Shown: positions 53,559-62,806, numbered from the stretch's first letter. The stretch is 64,000 nt of DNA from an uncultured Collinsella sp. (GCA_934654835.1 CAKUGY010000001.1:157500-221499); one strand, 5' to 3'. Notes: a model not told the origin generated them from the sequence alone. Numbers and translations are program-made.

Positions 53559-54257
53559 ATGCGCACCGAGCTCGATGTTCCCTTTTCGCACAAAGACGAG
53601 GCCAAGGCCCTGGGCGCCAAGTGGGACCGGGCCAAGAAGATCTGGTACGTGCCCGATGGCGTCAACCCCGAGCCCTTTGCCGCGTGGCTGCCCGGCGTGG
53701 ATCGCTCCGACCCCAGCGCGCCCTACATCTACCTGGTGCTGGGCAAGCGCGAATGCTGGAAGTGCCATGAGCAGACCACGGTCGCGGCCTTTGGCATTCC
53801 GTATTTGGCGGCCGAGGATTCTGACAGCTTAGCCGCGCCCGGCGATGCGCCCGCCATGGACGACGCGGGCCATGTCGCGATCGACACCAGCCGCGCCAAC
53901 GCCGTGGCCATCGTCCCCGCGCTAGGCTGCGTGCCGGCCGAGATCCGCGACTACCTGCACCAGCGCTGCGGCTACAAACCCGTCACGTCGCGCACCACCA
54001 AGACCGCATCGCTCGCCAGCACGTGCACCGGCTGCGGCGCGCTGCAAGGCAGCCATTACCTGTTCGAGGAGCCCACGTCGCCGTTTGCGCTCACGGCCAT
54101 CAACAAGCTGCCCGCGCTGGAGTTCGTGCGCGTGGACGTCGCCGGCGTCTATGGCATCCCCGCCACGCCAGGCGACTTTGACCAGGCCCTCTTTACCTGG
54201 GCACGCGACCACCACACCCAGTTCCACAAGACCCTGTTCGAGGGTATCTACCTGTAG
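53559..54257 (+). CDS. DUF5710-domain protein
   Basis: A 232-residue protein. The first ~50 residues match the DUF5710 pattern (LDVPFSHKDEAKALGAKWD then WYVPDG). Two Cys pairs (CWKC and CTGC) suggest a zinc ribbon. The role of DUF5710 is unknown; it is often attached to DNA-processing proteins. The ATG at 53559 has AAAGGAG upstream. The longer in-frame ORF from 53172 is not supported. Confidence 0.75.
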   Translation: MRTELDVPFSHKDEAKALGAKWDRAKKIWYVPDGVNPEPFAAWLPGVDRSDPSAPYIYLVLGKRECWKCHEQTTVAAFGIPYLAAEDSDSLAAPGDAPAMDDAGHVAIDTSRANAVAIVPALGCVPAEIRDYLHQRCGYKPVTSRTTKTASLASTCTGCGALQGSHYLFEEPTSPFALTAINKLPALEFVRVDVAGVYGIPATPGDFDQALFTWARDHHTQFHKTLFEGIYL

Positions 54258-54263
54258 CCCAAA

Positions 54264-54355
54264 CCTCGGAAATCGAGTGCGGATTTCCTCGAAAATCGAG
54301 TATGATTATCCTCGAAAATCGAGTGTGAAAATCCTCGGAAATCGAGTATGCGCAG
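54264..54355. repeat. Four tandem 23-bp repeats with CTCGRAAATCGAG palindromes
   Basis: Units begin at 54264, 54287, 54310 and 54333 and each contains CTCGgAAATCGAG or CTCGAAAATCGAG, a 4-bp palindrome around 5 bp. The array ends 20 bp before the DUF4143 ATPase start, so it is likely an operator array for that gene. Confidence 0.85.
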
Positions 54356-54375
54356 GTAGTGAGGTCTATCAAATC

Positions 54376-55674
54376 ATGATTTCTTATGGTTCGGAACAAC
54401 CCAAATCCTACCGTCCTCGCCTTTTGGACGAACGGCTGCAAACCCTGCTCCAGATTTTTGGAGCGGTCGAGATTCGGGGCACCAAATGGTGCGGCAAATC
54501 ATGGACCGCGCTCGCATTCGGTGAGAGCGTTGTTCATCTTGACGACCCAAACGTAAAGTCGCTGGTCGAAGCCGATCCTTCACTCGCTCTTCAGGGCGAT
54601 AAGCCGCATGTCATCGATGAGTGGCAGGAGACCCCCGCGACGTGGGACGCCACGCGACGCGCCGTAGATGCATCCGGCGGCGAGAAGGGCCTCTTTATCC
54701 TCACTGGGTCGTCAACACCGGCAAAAGACTCCGTCACCCACAGCGGCGCCGGTCGCATAGCGCGTCTCGATATGAGCACCATGACACTTTGGGAGCGCGG
54801 GCTTTCAACGGGATCCGTTTCGCTGAAAAACCTATTCGAAGGATCATTCGAACCTTCCGCCTATACAGGATCGCTGCCCATGTTGGCCGACGCAATTTGT
54901 TGCGGGGGATGGCCGGCGCTCGTCGGGGCGACCCCCCAGATGGCGGCAGAGGTCGTTAATCAGTATCTCGATGCCATGTACGAAGTCAGCGTTCCGCAAA
55001 AAGGCGGCGTTGGATCTACGGCACGACACATCGTGTCCTCGCTTGCACGCAACGTTGCGACCTCTGCCACGCTCAACACCATCGCGGCAGATGCCTCGTT
55101 GGGCGACAGCGACGCCCAGCCGGCGGCTTCGACCGTAGCGTTTTACCTCAAGATGCTGGAGAGCATGTATACGATCGTCAATCTGCCCGGTTGGGACGCA
55201 CCCGTCCGCGCAAAGTCCCGCCTGCGCACCAAGCCAAAGCGCTATTTTGCCGACCCCTCCATTCCCGCGGCCGCGCTTGGCATGAATCCCCAGAGGCTCC
55301 TTGCGGACGGCCAGGCGTTTGGCCTGCTCTTTGAGTCTCTGTGTATTCACGACCTGAGCGTCTACACCTCATGCTTGCCCGGCTCGCATCCGGGCTCGCT
55401 CCACTACTATGGCGACTCCGACGGGCTTGAGGTTGATGCCATCATCGAGCTCAACGATGGCCGCTGGGCAGCGATAGAGATTAAGCTCGGCGAATCCAAG
55501 GTAAGCGACGGAATCCGCAACATCGAGCGTCTGCGTCGCAAGGTCGCTCTGAACCCTGCGGCACGCAACCCCCAACCGGAGTTCTGCGCCGTCATCACCG
55601 CGGCCTCGCCCTTCTGCCGCTACGACGCCGAGCACGACGTCTACGTGTTCCCCATTGGAGCGCTGCGGGAGTAG
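54376..55674 (+). CDS. AAA_14/DUF4143 ATP-binding protein
   Basis: A 432-residue protein. A P-loop RGTKWCGKSW lies at about residues 34-43, HVIDEWQETP is the Walker B region, and ILTGSSTP is the sensor. A C-terminal DUF4143-type domain contains LEVDAIIELNDGRWAAIEIKLG, a PD-(D/E)XK-like core. Members of this large family are of unknown function and are often horizontally spread. It has no obvious ribosome-binding site. It follows the 23-bp repeat array. Confidence 0.85.
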   Translation: MISYGSEQPKSYRPRLLDERLQTLLQIFGAVEIRGTKWCGKSWTALAFGESVVHLDDPNVKSLVEADPSLALQGDKPHVIDEWQETPATWDATRRAVDASGGEKGLFILTGSSTPAKDSVTHSGAGRIARLDMSTMTLWERGLSTGSVSLKNLFEGSFEPSAYTGSLPMLADAICCGGWPALVGATPQMAAEVVNQYLDAMYEVSVPQKGGVGSTARHIVSSLARNVATSATLNTIAADASLGDSDAQPAASTVAFYLKMLESMYTIVNLPGWDAPVRAKSRLRTKPKRYFADPSIPAAALGMNPQRLLADGQAFGLLFESLCIHDLSVYTSCLPGSHPGSLHYYGDSDGLEVDAIIELNDGRWAAIEIKLGESKVSDGIRNIERLRRKVALNPAARNPQPEFCAVITAASPFCRYDAEHDVYVFPIGALRE

Positions 55675-55767
55675 GACGGGCGATTCGAAGATACCGAAGG
55701 CCTGCCTCGAGGCGCGTTTGCAACGTCAAGTTCAAAGGGTTTGACCGCCGAGCAACCAGCTTGAAAG

Positions 55768-57273
55768 CTACAGTCCCAAGATATGCTCCAGATAGCCTTT
55801 GTTAAACCAGAAGGATTGCCTGGTCATCCAGCGTCCGTCGGGCAGCTCGTAGGCGTTCCTCGCAATATCGCCGATTTCGGTTCCGTCGGCGAATCTGTAC
55901 GCAGCTTTTGAGGTATGCGGGCGAACGTGAACAATCGGGTTGTCCGCCATACCGGGCAGATTGTTGGTCACCTTGAGCTTTCCGCTCGCGTCCCGATACG
56001 GATTGAGCTTAACGCCCTCACGAATGACCTTTCGCGTCTCGTCCCAGCAAGCTTTTGCGGGACCTTCGATTTCGTTTGCCGGCATTGCCCAGAATAGACA
56101 GCGGTCGAGGCGCCATACCCCCTCGTGGTCCTCACGGAACACAACAAAGAAGAAACGGCTAGTCTCGAGGCGCGCGCGGAAAAGAGACGTCTCCCAGTCC
56201 TCATTGATTAGCTGCTTAAATTCAAACGGAGGGAAGGACATTGCCTGCTCGATGTGCCCTCTCTTATTAACGCGACAAACACGGACGTTGATCCCTGCCT
56301 TAACGAACTCCTCGGCCGCATTGCTTTTAATGCCGAGCATTCGGTAAACAAGTGTCGTCCACTGCGCCTTGTTGCCCGTGTATTCCAGGCCGTACTGCTC
56401 CGCAATCTGGCGATCGGTTTCACCATAGTGGCGCTCGATAAGACCGGTCACGTAGCTTTCGAAATCAATAGACTCGTCGCTGCCTTGAACAATGCTCTCG
56501 CCGACGCGCGGGGCACCGAGGACATAGGTATGAAGCACATAGTCCATGTACGAGCGCTTGAGCGAGAAGGCGCGACGCTTTGCGCGACGGCGCTCGATCT
56601 CGCCCGTATCGGTATTGAAGTACTCGTAGTACTGGTCAACCCACATGGTCGCTTCAGTCGCGCCCTTCGTGCAGGCGCCCAGGTAGGTAGTCATGCCCTC
56701 CGAAAGCTCGTCCGCACGACCATCCTGAATGTACGAAATGATCTTCTCGTAGTCAGCGCGAATGATCTTCATATCCTCTTCGGGCAGGCGAACCATAACC
56801 GCGCGCTCAATACGCTGGTCATATTTATCGATGGAGCGGTCGCGGCCGTAGTAAATCAGCAGGATATTGCTGAGCTTAGTCTTGAGATGCGAGTTGTCGT
56901 AGTCGAGAGAGACAGGACGGTCGTAAGGAATCATCGTTAAGACAAGGCGCTCGCCGGCGGACTTGCGACCGTCCTTGAGTACGTCAAAGCACGTTGCCTT
57001 GAGCTCGACGCCCGCCTCGGGAAAATCTGGCCGATCATCGCTGTTGGCCTTGTAGCCAAAGTAACGCTCCTCGATAAGGTTACCCATGCCGCCCTTGTAC
57101 TTCTTGGAGCCAAAGTCCTTTGGCGCGCTCTCCCCCTCCGGCGCAATGCCGAGCTCGAGGATATCGCGAAACGTCATGCCGTCGAGATTGGCAGCATAGC
57201 GCTCGATGCTTGAGGGGTCAGAAAAATCAGTATCGTCAAGCATGCGCTTGAAATCGAGGTGCTTCTTGGGCAT
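55768..57273 (-). CDS. Sau3AI-type restriction endonuclease (GATC)
   Basis: A 501-residue MutH/Sau3AI-family restriction enzyme that should cut before GATC. Catalytic residues are visible as Glu69 (GNLIEERYFGYK), Asp83 and Glu90-x-Lys92 (DFPEAGVELKAT), with the same spacing as in MutH. The C-terminal half carries the duplicated, inactive MutH-like DNA-binding domain typical of Sau3AI. CGGAGGT lies upstream of the ATG at 57273. It is divergent from the C5-methyltransferase. Confidence 0.9.
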   Translation of the reverse strand: MPKKHLDFKRMLDDTDFSDPSSIERYAANLDGMTFRDILELGIAPEGESAPKDFGSKKYKGGMGNLIEERYFGYKANSDDRPDFPEAGVELKATCFDVLKDGRKSAGERLVLTMIPYDRPVSLDYDNSHLKTKLSNILLIYYGRDRSIDKYDQRIERAVMVRLPEEDMKIIRADYEKIISYIQDGRADELSEGMTTYLGACTKGATEATMWVDQYYEYFNTDTGEIERRRAKRRAFSLKRSYMDYVLHTYVLGAPRVGESIVQGSDESIDFESYVTGLIERHYGETDRQIAEQYGLEYTGNKAQWTTLVYRMLGIKSNAAEEFVKAGINVRVCRVNKRGHIEQAMSFPPFEFKQLINEDWETSLFRARLETSRFFFVVFREDHEGVWRLDRCLFWAMPANEIEGPAKACWDETRKVIREGVKLNPYRDASGKLKVTNNLPGMADNPIVHVRPHTSKAAYRFADGTEIGDIARNAYELPDGRWMTRQSFWFNKGYLEHILGL

Positions 57274-57345
57274 GGGGTACCTCCGAACGTCGCAGTTAGT
57301 CCCATGGTAGTTCAGGGCAGCATATTCCTCCATGAAATTGAGGTC

Positions 57346-57374
57346 TTGATCTTGTCCGCTCGATCGGTTATTGT
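57346..57374 (+). promoter_or_regulatory. Putative promoter between the R and M genes containing GATC sites
   Basis: TTGATC (57346-57351), a 17-bp spacer and TATTGT (57369-57374) fit a housekeeping promoter reading toward the methyltransferase. A GATC lies in the -35 element (57348-57351) and another in the spacer (57362-57365), so methylation could modulate expression. Confidence 0.45.
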
Positions 57375-57414
57375 TGTGAGCACCATAAACGGACACAGCA
57401 GCGATTGGAGAAAC

Positions 57415-58677
57415 GTGTCTGAGATAAACATTGCCGAGCTTTTTGCGGGCGTCGGCGGATTTCGCCTGGGTCTCGAAGGCTATGCCGACCCGCGTCATCC
57501 CGAGTTTTACATGAAGCCCGCCGGCCCCTTCCGCACCATTTGGGCCAACCAGTGGGAGCCGCCCGGAACCAAGTCTCGTCAGTTCGCAGCGCGCTGTTAC
57601 ATGGATCGCTTTGGCGAAGATTCCGTTGTCAACGAAGACATCAATAAGGTCCTAGAGCAGGCAGAAGCCGGCGAGATTGAAATCCCTGACGTGCAAATGG
57701 TCGTTGGTGGCTTCCCTTGCCAGGATTACTCCGTCGCTCGCCCGCTTAACCAGGCACATGGCATCGAGGGCAAGAAGGGTGTCCTTTGGTGGGACATCTA
57801 TCACTTCCTCGAAATGAAGAAGCCCAAGTTCGGTCTCTTTGAGAATGTTGACCGCCTGCTCAAGTCGCCCGCATCTCAGCGTGGTCGCGATTTCGCCATC
57901 ATTCTGAGCTGCCTCGCCGACCTCGATTACACCGTCGAATGGCGCGTGGTCAACTCTGCGGAATACGGTTTTCCCCAGCGTCGCAAGCGCGTTTATATCT
58001 TCTGTGAGAAGAACGCCGGCACGGTCGACCTTGTCGACCGCATGCACAACGGCGTTATGGCGAAGGCCTTCCCTGCCGTCTATCCGGATGAAATGTCCGA
58101 GCTCGACGTTCTGCCCGACCCTTACGAGAACTCGACTCGTTTTGGCGTTGGTCAAAAGACATCGCAGTTCAAGAATGCCGGTGTCATGCAAGGCTGCCAT
58201 GTTTTAACCTGCGACTTCGCTGAGGATTATCACGGCGAGCGTCGCGTACTTGGCGATGTGCTTGTCGATGAGGCGACTGTTCCGGAGCAGTTCTACATCT
58301 CTGACGAGAAGCTCCCCGACTGGCGCTACCTCAAGGGCAGCAAGCGCGAAGAGCGCACCAACAAAAAGACGGGCTTTACGTACACGTATTCCGAAGGAGC
58401 CATGAGCTTCCCGGACGCCACCGACAAGCCGAGCCGCACCATCCTCACCGGCGAAGGCGGCACGGGCGCCAGTCGTTTTAAGCACGTCATCGAATGCCCC
58501 GACGGTCGCTTCCGCCGCCTCGTTCCCGACGAGCTCGATCAGCTCCAAGGATTCCCAAAGGGCTGGACGGGCACCGGCATGACCGACGGTCATCGAGCTT
58601 TCTGCATGGGCAACGCACTCGTCACCGGCGTACCCCACCGCATCGGTGAAGCCATGGTTGAGGTGTACGGGCTGTAG
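57415..58677 (+). CDS. DNA (cytosine-5)-methyltransferase, M.Sau3AI-type
   Basis: A 420-residue C5-methyltransferase that should protect GATC from the divergent endonuclease. Motif I is FAGVGGFRLGLE (residues 10-21), the catalytic Cys102 is in GGFPCQDYS, motif VI is FENVDRLL and motif VIII is QRRKRVYIF, with the target recognition domain after these. The start is a GTG at 57415 with GGAG upstream. It is followed by a terminator. Confidence 0.93.
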   Translation: MSEINIAELFAGVGGFRLGLEGYADPRHPEFYMKPAGPFRTIWANQWEPPGTKSRQFAARCYMDRFGEDSVVNEDINKVLEQAEAGEIEIPDVQMVVGGFPCQDYSVARPLNQAHGIEGKKGVLWWDIYHFLEMKKPKFGLFENVDRLLKSPASQRGRDFAIILSCLADLDYTVEWRVVNSAEYGFPQRRKRVYIFCEKNAGTVDLVDRMHNGVMAKAFPAVYPDEMSELDVLPDPYENSTRFGVGQKTSQFKNAGVMQGCHVLTCDFAEDYHGERRVLGDVLVDEATVPEQFYISDEKLPDWRYLKGSKREERTNKKTGFTYTYSEGAMSFPDATDKPSRTILTGEGGTGASRFKHVIECPDGRFRRLVPDELDQLQGFPKGWTGTGMTDGHRAFCMGNALVTGVPHRIGEAMVEVYGL

Positions 58678-58701
58678 CCGAACCGCTTTTGACATAGACA
58701 A

Positions 58702-58737
58702 AACGAGGGCCAGTTCGTTTCTGAACTGGCCCTCGTT
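58702..58737 (+). terminator. Methyltransferase terminator
   Basis: AACGAGGGCCAGTTC-GTTTCT-GAACTGGCCCTCGTT hairpin followed by ATTTA. Confidence 0.8.
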
Positions 58738-58760
58738 ATTTAGCTATCGAGAACTTCGAG

Positions 58761-58922
58761 TTACTTACCGTCAGGCACGATGCCGACCAGGCTGACCGTT
58801 ACGTCGAAGGTCGGAGCGACGGTGTTCTTGCCTTGCTCGGACCAGTTTTGACAGTCGGAGTCGGTGCTTTCTATCCAAACGGCGTCCTTCATGTTCATGC
58901 CGCTAGCGAATGCCGTAAAGTT
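58761..58922 (-). pseudogene. Decayed C-terminal fragment of a SipW-dependent protein
   Basis: Directly after the stop codon of the gene at 58923-59879, and in the same frame, the minus strand encodes about 53 more codons. They contain DAVWIESTDSDCQN and FDVTVSLVG, which align with WLEGTDADCVN and YDVTLRMVG at the C-terminus of the upstream protein. It lacks a signal sequence, so it looks like the remnant of a duplicated gene. Confidence 0.7.
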
Positions 58923-59879
58923 TTATTGCGAATTCGTGCCAACCATTCGCAGGGTTACGTCGTAGGAAAGGCCCTCGTCAACGGCACTCGCAGCCGTATT
59001 AACACAATCGGCATCGGTGCCCTCGAGCCAAATATAGACCTTCAAAATTACGCCATTGTAGTCAACATGCGTGGCAAGCGCCGCTGGATTATCCACAGGT
59101 GTATCGAAGTTTTTGCCGTTTTTTGTCGCGGCCCAGTTACCGCCATTTTGGTCAACATACGTCGTACCGAACAAATGCTTATACGTTGCAACCTTTGTAC
59201 TCGAAGCGTCAGCAACCGCCGTCCAGCCCGCAATGCCGTTCTGCTTCGAGTACGCATCGTTGCCCGATCCGGCAGGCTCGCTTGGAGCATAGACAACTTT
59301 CAGCGTCTCGTTGCCCTGAGCGTCAACCGTCGTGATGCCGATGCGCATACTGTGCGCAACCTTATCGCTCAGCGGCTGCCCATTCGAGGTTACGGAAATA
59401 GCACCCTCATCGGCCGAACCATCCAAATAGACATCGGCAATGCCCGTGTCGCGCACGGTGTAAACCGTATAGGTGCTTACGTTATACGCGTAAAAGACCT
59501 TACCGCCCACGGTATATTGACCCGTTGCAGTATCGAGCCCATTGGCAAGCTGGTATGACGTAACCAAGGCCCCATCGCCCCACGACGCGGGAACAAACCA
59601 CGTTTTGGCGTCATCGGTCGAAGAGGGGCTGATTTCATGGGCGGTCGTACTATCAAACGCAACCGTGTCGTTGTCTTTGCCGTGATCGGGCGTTGTGCCC
59701 GCAACAATTTGCAGCGTCATGCCATTAGCCATGGCCGTCACGGTTGCCGTTCTGGCGGAGACGGTGTTATTGAATGCGAACCACGCATATGTTGCCGAGC
59801 CTAAAGCAACGCACGCCATGACCGCCGAAATGGCAGCGATGGCTAACTGTTTTTTGAGTTGCTTCACGCGCGAGGACAT
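58923..59879 (-). CDS. SipW-dependent secreted protein
   Basis: A 318-residue protein: KQLKKQLAIAA then a hydrophobic helix ending GSATYAWFAFNN (about 27-38), a large extracellular domain, and the C-terminal signature VYIWLEGTDADCVN. The nearby gene at 59976-60728 is a paralogue with nearly the same signal region. AAGGGAAC lies before the ATG. The nearest signal peptidase of SipW type in the window is 11 kb away. Confidence 0.85.
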   Translation of the reverse strand: MSSRVKQLKKQLAIAAISAVMACVALGSATYAWFAFNNTVSARTATVTAMANGMTLQIVAGTTPDHGKDNDTVAFDSTTAHEISPSSTDDAKTWFVPASWGDGALVTSYQLANGLDTATGQYTVGGKVFYAYNVSTYTVYTVRDTGIADVYLDGSADEGAISVTSNGQPLSDKVAHSMRIGITTVDAQGNETLKVVYAPSEPAGSGNDAYSKQNGIAGWTAVADASSTKVATYKHLFGTTYVDQNGGNWAATKNGKNFDTPVDNPAALATHVDYNGVILKVYIWLEGTDADCVNTAASAVDEGLSYDVTLRMVGTNSQ

Positions 59880-59919
59880 ACGAAGTTGTTCCCTTATTGC
59901 AATTCGGTCGATAAGGCTA

Positions 59920-59954
59920 ACGGGGCTCGGTGCCTTGCACCAAACCCCGTTTTT
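59920..59954. terminator. Hairpin between the two secreted-protein genes
   Basis: ACGGGG...CCCCGT stem with an inner GGTGC/GCACC pairing. TTTTT follows on the plus strand; the minus-strand side has no good T-tract, so a minus-strand terminator role is doubtful. Confidence 0.5.
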
Positions 59955-59975
59955 AAGCTAATGATTCAACGTGAC

Positions 59976-60728
59976 TTATGCCCCGGCAGAAACCGTCGTA
60001 GGCTGAGTAGCGCTGAAGTGAATGGTAACGCCAACGGAGTCGAGGATATTTTGCAGGTTGGCAGTGGTTACGGCAGCATCATTGCCATCGTAGTAGACGT
60101 ACACGCTCACTGGGGTATCGGCATCTTTGACAACCGTGGCGGCAAGCGCCTTATCGGCAGTGCCCTCGAGCTTCTTTCCGTCAGGCGCCCAAACCTGCCA
60201 GTTATCAGGACCCACGACGAGAACGCGAATTGCATCCTTCAAGCCCTTATCGGCACCCGTAGTGACTTCGACGTTATCAATCTTAAGGTCGCTAAGGTCG
60301 ACACCAGCAGAGCTGATTTTATAGTTGTCCGCTTTGCCCACAGCATATTGATCCTTTACGGCCTTAGCGGCATCGCCAACTTCGATATAATTTCCGCTCT
60401 TCTTGCCATCGGTCGTCGTGGTGCCATACGCAGTTACGAACTTCGGGGCCGGAGCCGCGGCGCCATCGGATTGAACCTCAGCAGGGTAAAGAGCAACCTT
60501 AAGATCGGTCCAGTCAACGCTATTGGTCGTCTGAGTACCAATAGCAGACTTCTCGTATTCAATGCTCATGAATGCCGTATTGGACTGTGCCTTTACACCC
60601 GTCGTTTTAGCGGAAACCTCGTTGTTGCTCACAAACCATGCAAACGTGGCGGAGCCGAGGGCTACGGCTGCCACGAGCACCATGGCGATGGCGGCGCCCA
60701 TCTGCTTTTTTAATGCCTTGGTATCCAT
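59976..60728 (-). CDS. SipW-dependent secreted protein
   Basis: A 250-residue protein with KALKKQMGAAIAMV, a hydrophobic helix ending GSATFAWFVSNN (about 25-36), and an extracellular beta-rich domain. The C-terminal signature is altered (VSVYVYYDGNDAAVTT, no Cys). AAAGGGG precedes the ATG. It is a paralogue of the gene at 58923-59879 and is probably co-transcribed with it. Confidence 0.83.
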   Translation of the reverse strand: MDTKALKKQMGAAIAMVLVAAVALGSATFAWFVSNNEVSAKTTGVKAQSNTAFMSIEYEKSAIGTQTTNSVDWTDLKVALYPAEVQSDGAAAPAPKFVTAYGTTTTDGKKSGNYIEVGDAAKAVKDQYAVGKADNYKISSAGVDLSDLKIDNVEVTTGADKGLKDAIRVLVVGPDNWQVWAPDGKKLEGTADKALAATVVKDADTPVSVYVYYDGNDAAVTTANLQNILDSVGVTIHFSATQPTTVSAGA

Positions 60729-61115
60729 GCGGACCCCTTTCTTTCCCCATTCATCCCAGATGACCCTCGAGAAGCCCGGAAGGGGAGCCCGCGCTTTCGT
60801 GTTGGATGTTGCTTGCCCATCCTTAAAAACATGGGTTTGAGAATACCATAATTCTTACGATTTCCTTATGAGTTTTCGCGACCTGATAATCCAATTGATT
60901 CAACGGTCTACCTTGGGTTATGTAAACGCCGTTCGCCCTTTTTTAACGCGCGTTTTCGCGATGCCATAAGTCCGCCTTAAGACTTGCGGTCACAGTTGCG
61001 CGCCAGCGTACGCGCTCTCCCCTACCGCGCTTCGCCCCGGGCCCTCCCCCTCGCTATACTGATGTAGCACGTGTAATTTCTGCCTGCTTGACAGACTATT
61101 TGCTAGGAGGATCCC
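60729..61115. other. Divergent intergenic region
   Basis: About 390 bp between the secreted-protein gene (-) and the hypothetical gene (+). A TATACT -10-like element lies at 61055-61060, 56 bp before the plus-strand ATG. Apart from an AT-rich stretch at about 60830-60920, nothing else is recognised. Confidence 0.4.
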
Positions 61116-61625
61116 ATGGCTGCTGCCGCTCAACCTAAAGGAAGCGTTTCGTCCGGCTCCATTAAACCGGTGACGCGCAAGGCGGTTCGCTGCCAGCGCG
61201 AAGTCGCTTGGCTGGTCACACAGGCGGCCGGCAAGCTCGTCGCCACTATCGACGACGTCAATGCGCCCACGCCTAGCTTTGTGCTGGCGGCGGCGCTGTC
61301 GTACACCCGCGAACAGGAGCAGGCCGCGCTGGACGGCGGCCACGCGATTGAATACGCAGCCGCCATGGCTCCCGATCTTGCCAGCTTTTGCCAGGCTGCC
61401 GGGCTGCCCGCGGCGCCCAACGCGCTTTCGAACACGGGCTACATGTTCACGCTCTCGGGCGCAGACCTGATCCGCGACGTTTATGCCTATTGCGGCGACC
61501 TCGGCGAGCGCATGGGCAACACGGCCGAAGTCAAACCGGGCTATGCGATCAAGCTCGCTCTGCGGATGTTCTTGCTGGGCGAAACCTCAGCAGCTTCCAC
61601 CGCCGCCGACAAAACCTCGGCATAA
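61116..61625 (+). CDS. Hypothetical protein, 169 aa
   Basis: I do not recognise this protein. It is Ala-rich, helical and soluble with no signal or membrane segment. AGGAGG lies 6 nt before the ATG, and a strong terminator follows the stop, so the gene is likely real and monocistronic. Confidence 0.75.
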   Translation: MAAAAQPKGSVSSGSIKPVTRKAVRCQREVAWLVTQAAGKLVATIDDVNAPTPSFVLAAALSYTREQEQAALDGGHAIEYAAAMAPDLASFCQAAGLPAAPNALSNTGYMFTLSGADLIRDVYAYCGDLGERMGNTAEVKPGYAIKLALRMFLLGETSAASTAADKTSA

Positions 61626-61630
61626 CAAAA

Positions 61631-61664
61631 GTGCCGGGCCGGGAAATCGATCCCGGCCCGGCAC
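61631..61664. terminator. Bidirectional terminator
   Basis: GTGCCGGGCCGGGA-AATCGA-TCCCGGCCCGGCAC hairpin with TTCTTT on the plus strand and TTTTG on the minus strand. It ends the hypothetical gene (+) and the secreted-type membrane protein gene (-). Confidence 0.9.
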
Positions 61665-61673
61665 TTCTTTGTT

Positions 61674-62801
61674 CTAGTTATCCTCGTCCCCCGCGGGCGA
61701 GTTCTTTTGGTTGCGGCGGTTACTCCAGGTCACGTTGTGGTCCTTGTAGTAATCGGGCGCCTCGTTGCCGCTCGCGCTAATGGGGTCGTTGCCGGTGAGG
61801 GTATCGGCAATATCCTGCACGAACTTAATGAACAGGCTCGTATCGTCGGTCTCGGACGAATCAAAATCGAAGCCGAACTCCACCGCGCCGCCAATGATCT
61901 TGTCCACGCACTCCGGGTCGTCGCCGTCCAGCCAAATGACCACGGTGTACTTGTCCACGTCGCCCACGCGGAAGTTGTTGTGGCTGATGGTGGTCACCAC
62001 GTCTTTGGACGCAAACGGCTCGGTGTTGGGCTCGGGGTTGCCGTCGGCCGCGGCCGCCGCGTAGGTGGTGGGTTCGCCGTTGCGGTACACGCGCACGCGC
62101 GCGGCCTTGTCCACGCCCTTGCTGGCGCTGACCACCTTGAGCTTGGCGCTGTAGCCCAGGTCGGTCTTGCCGGCGTTGCGGATATAGAAGGTGTACGCCA
62201 CGTAGTTCTTGCCGTTGTGGCTGCCGTCGATGTCGTCCAGGTTGTCGGGCAGGTCCTCGGCAGCAATATTAGTGCCGTTGTCCACGGCGTCGGCCGCCAG
62301 GCGCGCGGTGGCGTTGTTAAAGTCGCCGTTGTCGGCAATGGCCACGCCGCGGCGGAAGAGCTCCAGGCGGTTGAGGTTGATGGTGAAGTTGCCCATGTTT
62401 TCCTGCATAAACGACAGCGCGAACAGCACGCCAAAGGCAAGCGCCAGCACCACGAGGGCCTTTTGCAGCTTGTCCATGCGCAGCAGCGCCGCGCCGATGC
62501 GCTCCATGCGGCGCTTGGGCATGTACATGGAGACGACGGCCTCGGGGTCGATGTCGTCGAGGTCCTGGTCGGCCAGGGCCTGCTCCAGCTCCTCGATGCG
62601 CACCACGCCGCGCAGGTCGCGCTTGGGCTTGCGGTTGGGTTTGCCGAAGCGCTTGCGCGGGGCGGGATCGGTGCTGGGGGTTTCCTCGGGGTTGGCAGCG
62701 GGGGCGTCCTGGGGCGCGGCCTCGGGCTGACCCTCGGCCAAATCCTCGGCCATGCCCTCGGCAGCTTTATCTTTGTTGTCGTTGCGCTTGAACAGTGCCA
62801 T
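61674..62801 (-). CDS. Membrane protein with a WLDGDDPEC extracellular signature
   Basis: A 375-residue protein. The N-terminal ~110 residues are charged and cytoplasmic, one membrane helix lies at about 113-132, and the extracellular part ends with VVIWLDGDDPECVD followed by an acidic and disordered tail. The signature matches the SipW-dependent proteins, but the AWF cleavage motif is missing, so it is probably membrane-anchored. It starts 5 bp after the PilZ gene. Confidence 0.8.
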   Translation of the reverse strand: MALFKRNDNKDKAAEGMAEDLAEGQPEAAPQDAPAANPEETPSTDPAPRKRFGKPNRKPKRDLRGVVRIEELEQALADQDLDDIDPEAVVSMYMPKRRMERIGAALLRMDKLQKALVVLALAFGVLFALSFMQENMGNFTINLNRLELFRRGVAIADNGDFNNATARLAADAVDNGTNIAAEDLPDNLDDIDGSHNGKNYVAYTFYIRNAGKTDLGYSAKLKVVSASKGVDKAARVRVYRNGEPTTYAAAAADGNPEPNTEPFASKDVVTTISHNNFRVGDVDKYTVVIWLDGDDPECVDKIIGGAVEFGFDFDSSETDDTSLFIKFVQDIADTLTGNDPISASGNEAPDYYKDHNVTWSNRRNQKNSPAGDEDN

Positions 62802-62806
62802 GGCGA

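Noticed and set aside
54264..54355. Possible CRISPR array
   Set aside because: The repeats are 23 bp with no unique spacers and no cas genes nearby; a tandem operator array explains them better.
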